Shown: positions 14,524-21,712 of the stretch, piece after piece | Layout of the letters: each line of letters begins with the position of its first letter | Numbering within the stretch: the first letter of the stretch is position 1 | IMG/VR virus record: IMGVR_UViG_3300046360_000144 | Location: 1 to 35,846 of that record | Reading direction: 5' to 3' (one strand) | Source: a virus | DNA: 35,846 nucleotides | Translations under genes and position numbers: made by a program | Notes under the pieces: generated by a model | The model's input: the letters and a program-made list of their open reading frames with translations, nothing else | Databases searched by the model: none | What the model was told of the DNA's origin: nothing

Positions 14524-14820
14524 ATGAAATCTAAAAAAGTAATTAAACACCTTAAGGGCGATATTGAAACCTTTAAGCATGAAGCTGCAGAAGATCGTAA
14601 GCTTATAAAAGATATTAAGGGTAAAAAAAAGACCGTTAAGAAATCTGCTAAGAAAAAAACTGGCAAAGCTAAGGTTAAAAAAGTTATGCATGAGTTTGGT
14701 GCAGGAAAACTTCATTCTGGATCAAAAAAGGGTCCAGTTGTGACTAATCCAAAGAAAGCTATTGCAATAGCTATGTCTGAGGCTGGTAAATCGAAGAAAA
14801 AAAAATCTAATAAAAAATAA
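14524..14820 (+). CDS. Small Lys-rich protein with DUF6496-like motif (98 aa)
   Basis: I set the start at ATG 14524 after AATAGGAAG; the frame is open further upstream but runs through the previous gene and hairpin. The N-terminal half is highly basic (KGKKKTVKKSAKKKTGKAK). The C-terminal half holds VMHEFGAGKLHSGSKKGPVV followed by TNPKKAIAIAMSEAGKS, matching the DUF6496 signature seen in small phage and bacterial proteins. Histone-like basic character suggests DNA association inside the head or during packaging, which is inference. A strong terminator follows at 14874-14902. Confidence 0.75.
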   Translation: MKSKKVIKHLKGDIETFKHEAAEDRKLIKDIKGKKKTVKKSAKKKTGKAKVKKVMHEFGAGKLHSGSKKGPVVTNPKKAIAIAMSEAGKSKKKKSNKK

Positions 14821-14873
14821 ATATGTGCTAGTATTTATTGCTCTATTGCTTCATACATTGTGGTCCATCCATT

Positions 14874-14902
14874 GGGATCGTGTAACCTCCTTACATGATC
14901 CC
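14874..14902 (+). terminator. Intrinsic terminator
   Basis: GGGATCGTGTAA (14874-14885) pairs with TTACATGATCCC (14891-14902) over 12 bp with one G-U, loop CCTCC, followed by TTTATTGATTTTTT. This divides the portal and scaffold transcripts. Confidence 0.8.
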
Positions 14903-14935
14903 TTTATTGATTTTTTCCCATAAAAAATGCATCTT

Positions 14936-14983
14936 GTGACAATGTCACTTACCTGTAAGTTAATGATAAAAGATACAAGTATC
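14936..14983. repeat. Two small palindromes in the leader of the 14997 gene
   Basis: GTGACAATGTCAC (14936-14948) belongs to the GTGACA/TGTCAC family also found at 3830, 31811 and 31858. GATACAAGTATC (14972-14983) resembles the ACACAAGTGT family found at 20778, 22796, 26901 and 26916. CTTACCTGTAAG lies between them. They stand 15 to 60 bases before the start codon. Confidence 0.6.
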
Positions 14984-14996
14984 AAAGGAGATAATC

Positions 14997-15539
14997 ATGG
15001 AAAATAAACAGACGGTTGGTGAAATTGCTTCTAAGTTACAGCAATCCGGATCTGGATCAATCGATGCTAGAGAGATTCAACGTGCATCAGAACAAGAATA
15101 TTTAGATAATCTTGTATGGTGTGTTAATCATGCTAAGAAAAAGATAAATTGTCTTACGATTGAAGGTCATGATTTCTGCAAAGAAAGGTTACCGTTTGAG
15201 GGTAGTTTTTTTGTTGCTGCGCTGGTTAAAAAAGAAAAGCTGCTCGAGAATGTTTTGCGGAACTATTTTGTTCCGACTATATCATGCCCAACACCTCACT
15301 TTGATCAAACGGTATATCGATATAATCATGAAAAAGATGATATTGAATATGTATGGACAGTTCCCGATCAAGAGACATGTGAAATCTTTAAAGATAATAA
15401 GAATATAATTGTTCCTGAGGAGCAAGGTCTTCTTTCTATGGTTCTTTCTTATTATGATGGTTCATTATTTCGATTATGTCGTAAGCTTAATGGTGAAACG
15501 GTAGATACTCCAAGTATCATATTAGAGCGATTAGATTAA
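14997..15539 (+). CDS. Hypothetical head-region protein (180 aa)
   Basis: The ATG at 14997 follows AAAGGAG. The protein begins with a short disordered segment (SKLQQSGSGSIDAREIQ) and continues as a mixed alpha/beta domain (DNLVWCVNHAKKKINCLTIE, then DIEYVWTVPDQETCEIFKDN and PEEQGLLSMVLSYYDGSLFR). It lies directly upstream of the scaffold gene (17-base gap). Its length and position suit a conserved assembly or packaging factor of podoviruses. I cannot assign a known family. Confidence 0.65.
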   Translation: MENKQTVGEIASKLQQSGSGSIDAREIQRASEQEYLDNLVWCVNHAKKKINCLTIEGHDFCKERLPFEGSFFVAALVKKEKLLENVLRNYFVPTISCPTPHFDQTVYRYNHEKDDIEYVWTVPDQETCEIFKDNKNIIVPEEQGLLSMVLSYYDGSLFRLCRKLNGETVDTPSIILERLD

Positions 15540-15556
15540 TTAAGGACAGGAGATTC

Positions 15557-16510
15557 ATGTCAAATTCAAGAGCTATTAATAAAAGTTATTATGGTGCAAT
15601 GGAAACTGGTGGTAAACGAGATATAGAAATGCCACCTTTAGAGGAAACACCTCCGGTTCAATCTGCACAAAATCCATGGGACAAAGGCACAAACGTCCAG
15701 GCTCAACAAAATACACCTTTTCCAGTTCCTGAGTCACTTCCTGAAGATGTAGAGCAAGCATTAAGTAGCAGTTCAGATCAACAAATAGAAGAAGTTCAAG
15801 AAGATGAAAACATTTCAGATAGAAATGAATCTGATCAAGATGGTTCTGCTGAAGAGCCTATTAAAGAAGTTAAATCCGACTCTTTGAGTCCTGCAAAAGA
15901 AAGTTTTAAATCAATTCGAGAAGCTAAGGAAAAGGCTGAGCGTGAACGTGATTCGTATATGCGTCATGCTTTAGAATTAGAGATGAAGTATAAGCAGCAA
16001 GAAGAGCAACAAAGAAAACAAGTTGCTATTGCTGCAGAAGAACCAGAGGTTGATTTCAATATTGATGAAGATGCTTTAGTTGATGGTAAACATTTAAGGG
16101 CTGTCGCATCAAAAATAAAGAAGCTTGAATCACAACTTGAGCAACGATCTATCGAAGATCGGATTAGAAATCAGTTTCCTGATTTTGAGAAAGTTGTATC
16201 AGCTGAGAATGTTAAGAAGTTAAATGAGCAGTTTCCTGAGATTGCTCAAATGCTAAGAGATACAGGAGATATTATGAGTAAAGCATCTGCTGCATATTCA
16301 GTTATTAAGAAGTTTGGAATACATAAAGACGTTTACGAAGCTGATAAACAAAAAGCAATTGCAAATGCATCAAAACCAAGACCTCTTGCATCTGTTAATC
16401 CACAACAAGGTGATAGCCCATTATCAAAAGCTAATGCGTTTGCAAATGGTTTAACCCCAGAGCTTCAAGAACAATTACGTCGTGAGATGTTTGAATCTCG
16501 GAGAAATTGA
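15557..16510 (+). CDS. Capsid scaffolding protein
   Basis: The 317-residue protein has the expected composition of a scaffold: a long acidic, disordered N-terminal half (EEVQEDENISDRNESDQDGS), then coiled-coil regions (EAKEKAERERDSYMRHALEL with KYKQQEEQQRKQVAIAAEE), and a helical C-terminus. The motif IEDRIRNQFPDFEKVVSAEN with NEQFPEIAQML resembles scaffolds of N4-gp56/P22-like capsids. It would guide capsid assembly and leave the head before or during packaging. Start: ATG 15557 after GGACAGGAG. The capsid gene lies downstream with only the peptidase gene between. Confidence 0.8.
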   Translation: MSNSRAINKSYYGAMETGGKRDIEMPPLEETPPVQSAQNPWDKGTNVQAQQNTPFPVPESLPEDVEQALSSSSDQQIEEVQEDENISDRNESDQDGSAEEPIKEVKSDSLSPAKESFKSIREAKEKAERERDSYMRHALELEMKYKQQEEQQRKQVAIAAEEPEVDFNIDEDALVDGKHLRAVASKIKKLESQLEQRSIEDRIRNQFPDFEKVVSAENVKKLNEQFPEIAQMLRDTGDIMSKASAAYSVIKKFGIHKDVYEADKQKAIANASKPRPLASVNPQQGDSPLSKANAFANGLTPELQEQLRREMFESRRN

Positions 16511-16535
16511 AAGTCGTCAAAAGTAGAGGTTTATT

Positions 16536-16877
16536 ATGACGCTTCGTGAAAAACAATCACTGTTTACACAAAATGTTGTTCATTTAATTAATTATATCTA
16601 TAGTGGTGGTTGCTCATGTACTTTTGGCGAAACTTGGAGAACTCCTGAGCAAGCACAGATATACGCCAATCAAGGTAAAGGCATAAAGAACAGCCTTCAT
16701 TGCAAAAGACTTGCTGTAGATCTCAACCTTTTTGATTCAAATGGAAAATATCTGACTAATAAATCAGATTATGAACCATTTGGAATTTACTGGGAATCAT
16801 TACATCCTGCAAATAGGTGGGGTGGTTTTTTCCCTAAGCTTGTTGATTCAGTTCATTTCGAAATGCAAGACTTATAA
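16536..16877 (+). CDS. M15-family peptidoglycan peptidase, probable endolysin
   Basis: The 113-residue protein has the zinc ligands of M15 peptidases: LHCKRLAVDLNLF gives H-x6-D, and DSVHFEMQ supplies the last His. The stretch RWGGFFPKLVDSVHF is typical of phage L-alanyl-D-glutamate or D-Ala-D-Ala peptidases. It would cut peptide cross-links of the cell wall for lysis. There is no signal peptide, so a holin is needed; candidates are the membrane proteins at 595 and 717. The location between scaffold and capsid genes is odd for a lysin; a virion-associated or assembly role cannot be excluded. A strong terminator follows. The start ATG 16536 has AGAGG upstream. Confidence 0.82.
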   Translation: MTLREKQSLFTQNVVHLINYIYSGGCSCTFGETWRTPEQAQIYANQGKGIKNSLHCKRLAVDLNLFDSNGKYLTNKSDYEPFGIYWESLHPANRWGGFFPKLVDSVHFEMQDL

Positions 16878-16900
16878 GCGTCTTCTCTCCTCCTTTTTTA

Positions 16901-16940
16901 ACCGGATGTGTTTGTTTGTTCCATTTCAGACACATCCGGT
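16901..16940 (+). terminator. Intrinsic terminator after the peptidase gene
   Basis: ACCGGATGTGT (16901-16911) and ACACATCCGGT (16930-16940) form a perfect 11-bp stem with an 18-base loop. The region to 17130 holds no gene; it is the capsid leader. Confidence 0.7.
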
Positions 16941-17012
16941 ATTAATTTGCGCTACTTTAAATAAGTTAATATTTCTTGCTATAGAATTAAAAATGTCTAA
17001 TAATGGTTTTTA

Positions 17013-17119
17013 GACGCAAAAGCAATTGTAAGGATCTCGTCTATCTTACTAAACCGGACGCAAAAGCCTTGTTAAGAACTCGTCCATCTTAAGGATAGTT
17101 AACAATCGTTAATCTCCTA
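17013..17119 (+). repeat. Direct repeats and hairpin in the capsid leader
   Basis: Two related units of about 35 bases start with GACGCAAAAGC (17013-17048 and 17057-17091), 44 bases apart, and share CTCGTC and ATCTTA segments. Each has GACG and CGTC arms that can pair. A hairpin with TTAAC/GTTAA and AGGA/TCCT follows at about 17094-17119, just before the ribosome-binding site TAAGGAA. The structure may stabilise or regulate the capsid mRNA. Confidence 0.55.
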
Positions 17120-17130
17120 TAAGGAAATAT

Positions 17131-19740
17131 ATGTCAATAACAACAACATCTAGTTTGCCGGCTCCAGTTCAGCAATCTTTTAGCTATAAATTGCTGAGCG
17201 TGCCCGTTCCAAACATGATCCATTAATATTAAGTGGATGTTAAATCTTTGGTAATTGACTTGGAAACCCGACGGGGTGACAAGGGGCAAGTTTAAATACA
17301 GCCTGAACGACTAAGCCCAGAGACGCTGAAAAGCGATGCGATAGTCTAAACACGGAATATATATGAAATCCGTGAGGTGATGTCGAAGAACTCACCCGCT
17401 ACGAAAGTAGTCAGTAAGCTAAGCGCTTCTAGCTGAAAGTAATAGATTGAAAATTCCAGCATTATTGAAGCAGATGCCTCGTAATGGTGGTACTACTCTA
17501 CGTATGCGTAGATATAATCCATTAAGCACAGCTATGGTTCCACTAGGAAATACTGGCGTCACTCCCCCTGCGCAGAATCTAACTGCTGTAGATATTGACG
17601 CTAAGATTTCTTTCTACGGAACATATGTAATCCTTAAAATTGTTGAGGATTTAAAATCTTGGGTAATTGACTTGGAAGCCCGATGGGGTAACAAGGCGCA
17701 AGCTATTATAGCAGCGTGAACGACTAAACCCTGAGACCCAGTAATGGGATGCGATAGTCTAAGCACAACGTATAAAATGAAGGTTGTGAGGGAGATTCGA
17801 AGAAGTTTCCCCGCCGTGGTAGCAGGTCATAAAAGTAATAGATGGAATGAACAAGTAACGCTACAGAACCAAGACCCTAAATATATAAACTAACGGTTCT
17901 CTGAGATCTTTGAAATTAACTAAGCTGTACCATTCATCTGACATATGTTATAATATAGATATATGTAACTTATTAGGATGGATGATGGATGACAGAAAAT
18001 TATTGATGGCATATCTCGCTGGAGTTATGGATGGAGATGGTAGTTTTTCTTTGTTAAGGCTAAAAAAAGGAAGTAAGAATTATCTTTATGCTCCTATGCT
18101 TCAATGTGCTTCTTGGAGGCTTGAATTTATTCATTTGCTGAAAGAAACTTTTGGTGGAAATTTAGTAAAAGGAAAGATGCATATCAATAAAAAAGGTGAA
18201 GAAACTCACGCTTTAACTTATTGGAAACTTAGAAGTAATAGGAATTGTCTAGGCGCGTTGCTGGAATTAAAGCCTTATTTAAGGATAAAAAAGAATCGAG
18301 CAAGTAATTTATTGGCCTTTATAAAGTTTTCTAAGTTTGTTCGAGGTAAGCAATTGGGCGAGGATGTTCTAATCATAAGGGAAAGCCAATATGATGAATC
18401 TATAAGAGAAAATTCTTGGGAGTTTGCTTGTAGGAAAATATTTAAGCCTGATATTAATGATAGTGAAGAGGTTTCATGGTCTTATATTGCTGGTATATGG
18501 GATACTGATGGTTCTTTCTCTATAAAGAAACAGGTATCAAATAAAGGAACTCATGTGATTAATCCTAGGTATTTACCAGTAATATCACTGGGAATGACTG
18601 ACACAAGGGCTATAAATTATGTAATGGCAATTTTCCCAGAAGGTAAATTATATAATCCTAAAAATGCATATACAAAATATAAAACCCATTATCAATTTGG
18701 AATTTATACCAAGAATGAATGTGTTTCATTCCTAACAAAAATAATACCGTATTTGAGATCTAAGAAGCAAAACGCTTTAGAGCTTTTGAAGTTCTGTAAA
18801 GAATCAAGAAATACTGGATATTGCAAGGCTGGTATTCCTAAAGAAGAACTACAATTCCGAGAAGAATGCTATCAAAATTTATGTCATTTAAATAAATATG
18901 GGGTCTATAAACCCTCTCTGATTGACTTGGAAACCCGACGGGGTGACAGGGCGGAAGCTGAATAAGCACCGTGAACGACTAAGTGAGAGGGCATCTTTTT
19001 AAAGATGATGCGATAGTCTAAACACGAACTATAAATGAAATTCGTGAGGTGAATCCGAAGCGGTTTGCCCGCCACATAAGTGGTCACAAAAGTAATAGAA
19101 ATTGGTATTGAATGAATGTGCTGCTCGTTTAGGTGTATCGTTGCGTCAAACTGAAGATCAGTTGACTCGTGATATGCTTGCTTCAACAGCTGCATTTATT
19201 AACTGTACAGCTGGTACAAATGGTGATAGCCCTACGCAAATCACTCGTTCTGATATTGATGACGTGGTAAGAGCCCTGTTGGGTAATAATGCTTACACTG
19301 TTCTTGATAATATCGAAGGTGAAGATAAATTTGGTACAGCTCCTGTTCGTGATGCATACTTTGCATTATGTCATACAGATTTGACCAAAGATCTTGATTC
19401 TGTTGATGGTTTTATCCAAAAGAACCAGTATCCATCTCCGATGAACGCACTTCGTTCAGAGTGGGGTGCTGCAGGTAACTTGAGATTCCTTGTTTCAAGT
19501 ATTGGTTCAACTACTACTGGTGCATCGAACCTTGGTAATACTGTATATAATATTTTCTGTGTTGGTATGGAAGCGTATGCTTGCGTTCAACAAGATGGAT
19601 ATTCTGCTCAGTTTATCTATAGACCACCAATATATGATGGACCTTTAGCTCTTAATGCGTCAGTCGGTTACAAGTTTGCAGAAGTTCCACGTATTCTCAA
19701 TGATCTTTGGATCTTGAATTTACGTTGTACATTAGCGTAA
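17131..19740 (+). CDS. Major capsid protein (N4-gp56/P22-like), interrupted by three group I introns
   Basis: Four exons are deduced: 17131-17223 (31 codons), 17450-17635 (62), 17846-17878 (11) and 19105-19740 (212 with stop), giving a 315-residue protein. Each 5' exon ends in U and pairs with a guide sequence in the intron (AUCCAU/GUGGAU, AAUCCUU/GAGGAUU, AGACCCU/GGGGUCU), each with a terminal U-G. Each intron ends in G. The spliced joins read PNMIH-KIPALLK, GTYVIL-NEQVTLQNQDP and QDP-VLNECAARLG, which restores a normal N4-gp56-type capsid N-terminus, including MRRYNPLSTAMVPLGNTG. The C-terminal part has RDAYFALCHTDLTKDL, typical of the family. Start ATG 17131 with TAAGGAA. It forms the icosahedral shell. 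No exon is a complete gene by itself. Confidence 0.88.
17224..17449 (+). ncRNA. Group I intron 1 of the capsid gene (226 nt)
   Basis: It starts after AUCCAU and the guide GUGGAU (17233-17238) pairs with it. The core has GACTTGGAAACCCGACGGGG, AACGACTAAGC and GATAGTCTAA (P7 arms GACTA/TAGTC), and the end AAAGTAATAGATTG. These segments recur in introns 2 and 3. No protein is encoded. Confidence 0.85.
17636..17845 (+). ncRNA. Group I intron 2 of the capsid gene (210 nt)
   Basis: The 5' site follows AAUCCUU; guide GAGGAUU begins nine bases into the intron. The core GACTTGGAAGCCCGATGGGG, GAACGACTAAACC and GATAGTCTAAGCAC matches intron 1, and the end is AAAAGTAATAGATGG. Of the two Gs at the end, only the second gives an in-frame join (CTT-AAT). 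No protein is encoded. Confidence 0.85.
17879..19104 (+). ncRNA. Group I intron 3 of the capsid gene (1226 nt) with endonuclease gene in the P1 loop
   Basis: The 5' site follows AGACCCU (ending 17878), but its guide GGGGUCU lies about 1 kb away at 18900-18906. The endonuclease gene fills the gap, so it is inserted in the P1 loop. The catalytic core (18921-19104) matches introns 1 and 2: GACTTGGAAACCCGACGGGG, GAACGACTAAG, GATAGTCTAAACACGA, and the end AAAGTAATAGAAATTG. Confidence 0.85.
17985..18965 (+). CDS. LAGLIDADG homing endonuclease of intron 3
   Basis: The 326-residue protein has two LAGLIDADG motifs, LMAYLAGVMDGDGSF near the N-terminus and WSYIAGIWDTDGSF in the middle, each with an active-site Asp, so it should work as a monomer. 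Such enzymes cut intron-less copies of the capsid gene, causing intron spread. ATG 17985 lies 6 bases after AGGA (17975-17978); an ATG at 17982 and a TTG at 17910 are less likely. The last 20 residues (YKPSLIDLETRRGDRAEAE) are encoded by the guide sequence and the catalytic core of the ribozyme itself, so RNA and protein function share bases. Translation through the core could compete with folding, a possible regulatory conflict. Confidence 0.9.
   Translation: MDDRKLLMAYLAGVMDGDGSFSLLRLKKGSKNYLYAPMLQCASWRLEFIHLLKETFGGNLVKGKMHINKKGEETHALTYWKLRSNRNCLGALLELKPYLRIKKNRASNLLAFIKFSKFVRGKQLGEDVLIIRESQYDESIRENSWEFACRKIFKPDINDSEEVSWSYIAGIWDTDGSFSIKKQVSNKGTHVINPRYLPVISLGMTDTRAINYVMAIFPEGKLYNPKNAYTKYKTHYQFGIYTKNECVSFLTKIIPYLRSKKQNALELLKFCKESRNTGYCKAGIPKEELQFREECYQNLCHLNKYGVYKPSLIDLETRRGDRAEAE
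19105..19740 (+). CDS. Major capsid protein, exon 4 (C-terminal two thirds)
   Basis: This is the largest exon and contains most of the capsid fold, ending LNDLWILNLRCTLA. It begins VLNECAARLGVSLRQTEDQL right after the intron's terminal G (19104). An in-frame TTG at 19102 lies in the intron and has no ribosome-binding site, so it should not be read as an independent gene start. Confidence 0.85.
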   Translation, partial: VLNECAARLGVSLRQTEDQLTRDMLASTAAFINCTAGTNGDSPTQITRSDIDDVVRALLGNNAYTVLDNIEGEDKFGTAPVRDAYFALCHTDLTKDLDSVDGFIQKNQYPSPMNALRSEWGAAGNLRFLVSSIGSTTTGASNLGNTVYNIFCVGMEAYACVQQDGYSAQFIYRPPIYDGPLALNASVGYKFAEVPRILNDLWILNLRCTLA

Positions 19741-19755
19741 TCGAAAGGAATTATT

Positions 19756-20763
19756 ATGGATAATACAATAATTCAACAAGGTAGATTTACATCTACTGGT
19801 GTCGATGTTACTTTGCCGCTCCGGTCAGATGTTGATTGGATGATGGTTTATAACATTAGTCAGGCTGATGCTGCTCAAACAACAGCTCTTGGTGTAAAAT
19901 ATTACTGGCAACGTGGATTTCCAGCTAGCTCTCAATGGGTTACTTATAAGTCAAATGCTGCAAACGCTGCAAACTTAGAAGAGTACATGGAAGGCGCTGG
20001 TGGTTTTACATTAATTGATTCATCAACGCAAACTCCTGGTGCATTAACAGCAACAATTACTGCTATTTCAAACGCAGCTATTCCAGTGGTATCAAACTCT
20101 GGTACTAACGGTCTTTCTGCTGGTGATGTCGTTAGACTTGTTGATGTAACTAGTGCTCAACAAGTTGGTGGAATGGATTTCACTGTTGGTTATAATACAT
20201 TAACAACAGGTACTTTCAGCCTTGATTATATGGCTCAAATAGTTGCTGGAACAACAGGTTCTTGGAGAAAGATTAACTTTAGTCCTATCTTTTATCCGCG
20301 TAATCGTTATATCACAAAAATTACAAGAGCTGCAAGCGCAGTGGTAACTTTGTCTGTAACTCATGGTTATAAGGTTGGACAATCAATTCGTATGGTGGTT
20401 CCTGCTGCTTATGGAATGATTGAAATGAATGGTCTTCTTGGTACTATTACCGCAATTAATACAACAACAACAAGTGGTAATACTATTACATTGGATATTG
20501 ATTCAAGTGCGTTTACAGCATTTACATTCCCTCTATCGGCAGCTGTTCCGTTCTCGTTTGCACAAACAGTTCCGGTTGGTGAAGATACAGCGTCTGCATT
20601 ATCTGCTGGTGTTGATATTCTTTCTGATGCTACTTTAAATGGTAGTGTTATTGGAATGAAACTTGATGGTGGCGCAAGCCTTCCTGCTGGTGCTAATACT
20701 GATATTATTTACTGGGTTGCTGGTAAATCATTTAGCGCTAACTCCATAGTACCTCTTTCATAA
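19756..20763 (+). CDS. Virion structural protein with two FCCH-like beta domains (335 aa)
   Basis: The ATG at 19756 follows GAAAGGAA 15 bases after the capsid stop. The N-terminal 80 residues are a separate module (TLPLRSDVDWMMVYNI). Two related beta-rich units follow, at about 97-165 (ITAISNAAIPVVSNSGTNG, then SAGDVVRLVDV) and 184-285 (YITKITRAASAVVTLSVTHG, then VGQSIRM, GMIEMNGLLGTIT, VPVGEDTAS). These resemble the small barrel often annotated in phages as a ubiquitin-activating E1 FCCH domain. The second unit is closely related to the whole protein at 21338. It could be a head decoration or tail-attachment protein. A double hairpin lies downstream. Confidence 0.7.
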   Translation: MDNTIIQQGRFTSTGVDVTLPLRSDVDWMMVYNISQADAAQTTALGVKYYWQRGFPASSQWVTYKSNAANAANLEEYMEGAGGFTLIDSSTQTPGALTATITAISNAAIPVVSNSGTNGLSAGDVVRLVDVTSAQQVGGMDFTVGYNTLTTGTFSLDYMAQIVAGTTGSWRKINFSPIFYPRNRYITKITRAASAVVTLSVTHGYKVGQSIRMVVPAAYGMIEMNGLLGTITAINTTTTSGNTITLDIDSSAFTAFTFPLSAAVPFSFAQTVPVGEDTASALSAGVDILSDATLNGSVIGMKLDGGASLPAGANTDIIYWVAGKSFSANSIVPLS

Positions 20764-20777
20764 GACGCAAGTTTCAT

Positions 20778-20787
20778 ACACAAGTGT
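20778..20787. repeat. ACACAAGTGT palindrome, intergenic copy
   Basis: The 10-base palindrome lies 14 bases after the gene ending at 20763. Related copies occur at 14972, 22796, 26901 and 26916, all between genes. As RNA it could fold with a CAAG loop. Confidence 0.6.
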
Positions 20788-20834
20788 CAATGGAAGTTAC
20801 TCGTTAAACATGGTATTGTTTTAACGGCTTACTT

Positions 20835-20876
20835 ATATCCGGTATCTTGTTGATGCATCAATGGGATGCCGGATAT
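20835..20876 (+). terminator. Intrinsic terminator-like hairpin
   Basis: ATATCCGGTATC (20835-20846) pairs with GATGCCGGATAT (20865-20876) over 12 bp with one G-U. A weaker hairpin (CGTTAAA/TTTAACG) precedes it at about 20802-20826. There is no strong T-run, so efficiency is unclear. Confidence 0.55.
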
Positions 20877-20918
20877 TAATTAACATAAATTTCATACTTT
20901 CTATTAAAAAGGAAAATC

Positions 20919-21323
20919 ATGAGTGACTTAAATTTGAATTCATCAAAAAGTAAATCAATTACTCCTGTTCCAAAGATGTCTCAAGAGCTTCATAATGCGA
21001 GAGAAAAAGATAGAGAAATGGTTCGGGGCAAATTTATCTTCCATGAGGTACCGGGTGGAAGCATGTCATTTAACTTCAAAAAATATAAAGGTGATCCTTT
21101 AGAAAAGTTTGAATTGGTTGACGGTCAAATCTATACAATACCACTTGGTGTTGCAAAGCATCTTAATAGTAACTGCTCTTATCCTTCATATACATATAAA
21201 ACAGATGAAGCTGGTAGGCCAGTTATGAGCATTGGTGAAAAGATTCGCCGTTGTAGTTTCCAAAGTTTGGAGTTTTTTGATATGGATAGTTCGGCATCAA
21301 AATCTATATTACCTAAATTGTAG
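20919..21323 (+). CDS. Hypothetical virion protein (134 aa)
   Basis: The ATG at 20919 follows AAAAAGGAAAA. The first 35 residues are disordered and charged; the rest forms a small domain (KFIFHEVPGGSMSFNFKKYK, then FELVDGQIYTIPLGVAKHLN and CSYPSYTYK). The sequence MVRGKFIFHEVPGGSM with VDGQIYTIPLGVA suggests a head-tail or decoration protein, as seen beside capsid genes in podoviruses. I cannot name a family. It lies between two genes that share a duplicated beta domain. Confidence 0.65.
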   Translation: MSDLNLNSSKSKSITPVPKMSQELHNAREKDREMVRGKFIFHEVPGGSMSFNFKKYKGDPLEKFELVDGQIYTIPLGVAKHLNSNCSYPSYTYKTDEAGRPVMSIGEKIRRCSFQSLEFFDMDSSASKSILPKL

Positions 21324-21337
21324 AAAGGGTATGTAAA

Positions 21338-21697
21338 ATGGCTATACTTGCTACTGCGTATCCAGTTTTTCAGCCAGCAATGCGCATTATAACCGCTATA
21401 ACGAATGCAAGCCCGGCTTCTGTTACAACTTCATTTGATCATCAATATCGTACGGGTACTGTAGTTCGATTAAATATTCCTACAGGATTTGGAATGGTGC
21501 AGGCTAATCAATTAACTGGCACTATTACAGTAACAAGTGATACGTCTTTTACGATTCCTATAGATACAACATACTTTGATGTATTTGCTGCATCTGTTAC
21601 ATTTCCATACAGCTACCAATCGGCAACTGTAGTACCAATTGGTGAAGATAGTGCAACACTACTTGCTGCTACTGTTAACGTTTTACCTTATTCATAA
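21338..21697 (+). CDS. Small FCCH-like beta-domain protein (119 aa)
   Basis: Starting at ATG 21338 (AGAAAGGG upstream), this protein is one beta-barrel unit: MRIITAITNASPASVTTSFD, YRTGTVVRLNIPTGFGMVQA, NQLTGTITVTSDTSFTIPID and VVPIGEDSATLLAATVNVLP. It aligns along its whole length with residues 184-290 of the protein at 19756, so it is a domain duplicate that became a separate gene. It probably binds the same surface of the virion as its larger paralogue. Confidence 0.7.
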   Translation: MAILATAYPVFQPAMRIITAITNASPASVTTSFDHQYRTGTVVRLNIPTGFGMVQANQLTGTITVTSDTSFTIPIDTTYFDVFAASVTFPYSYQSATVVPIGEDSATLLAATVNVLPYS

Positions 21698-21712
21698 ATT
21701 TAGGAGTTTAGT

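Noticed and set aside
17447-17719. Apparent separate 90-residue gene
   Set aside because: It is capsid exon 2 read on into intron 2; no ribosome-binding site and the sequence continues the capsid N-terminus.
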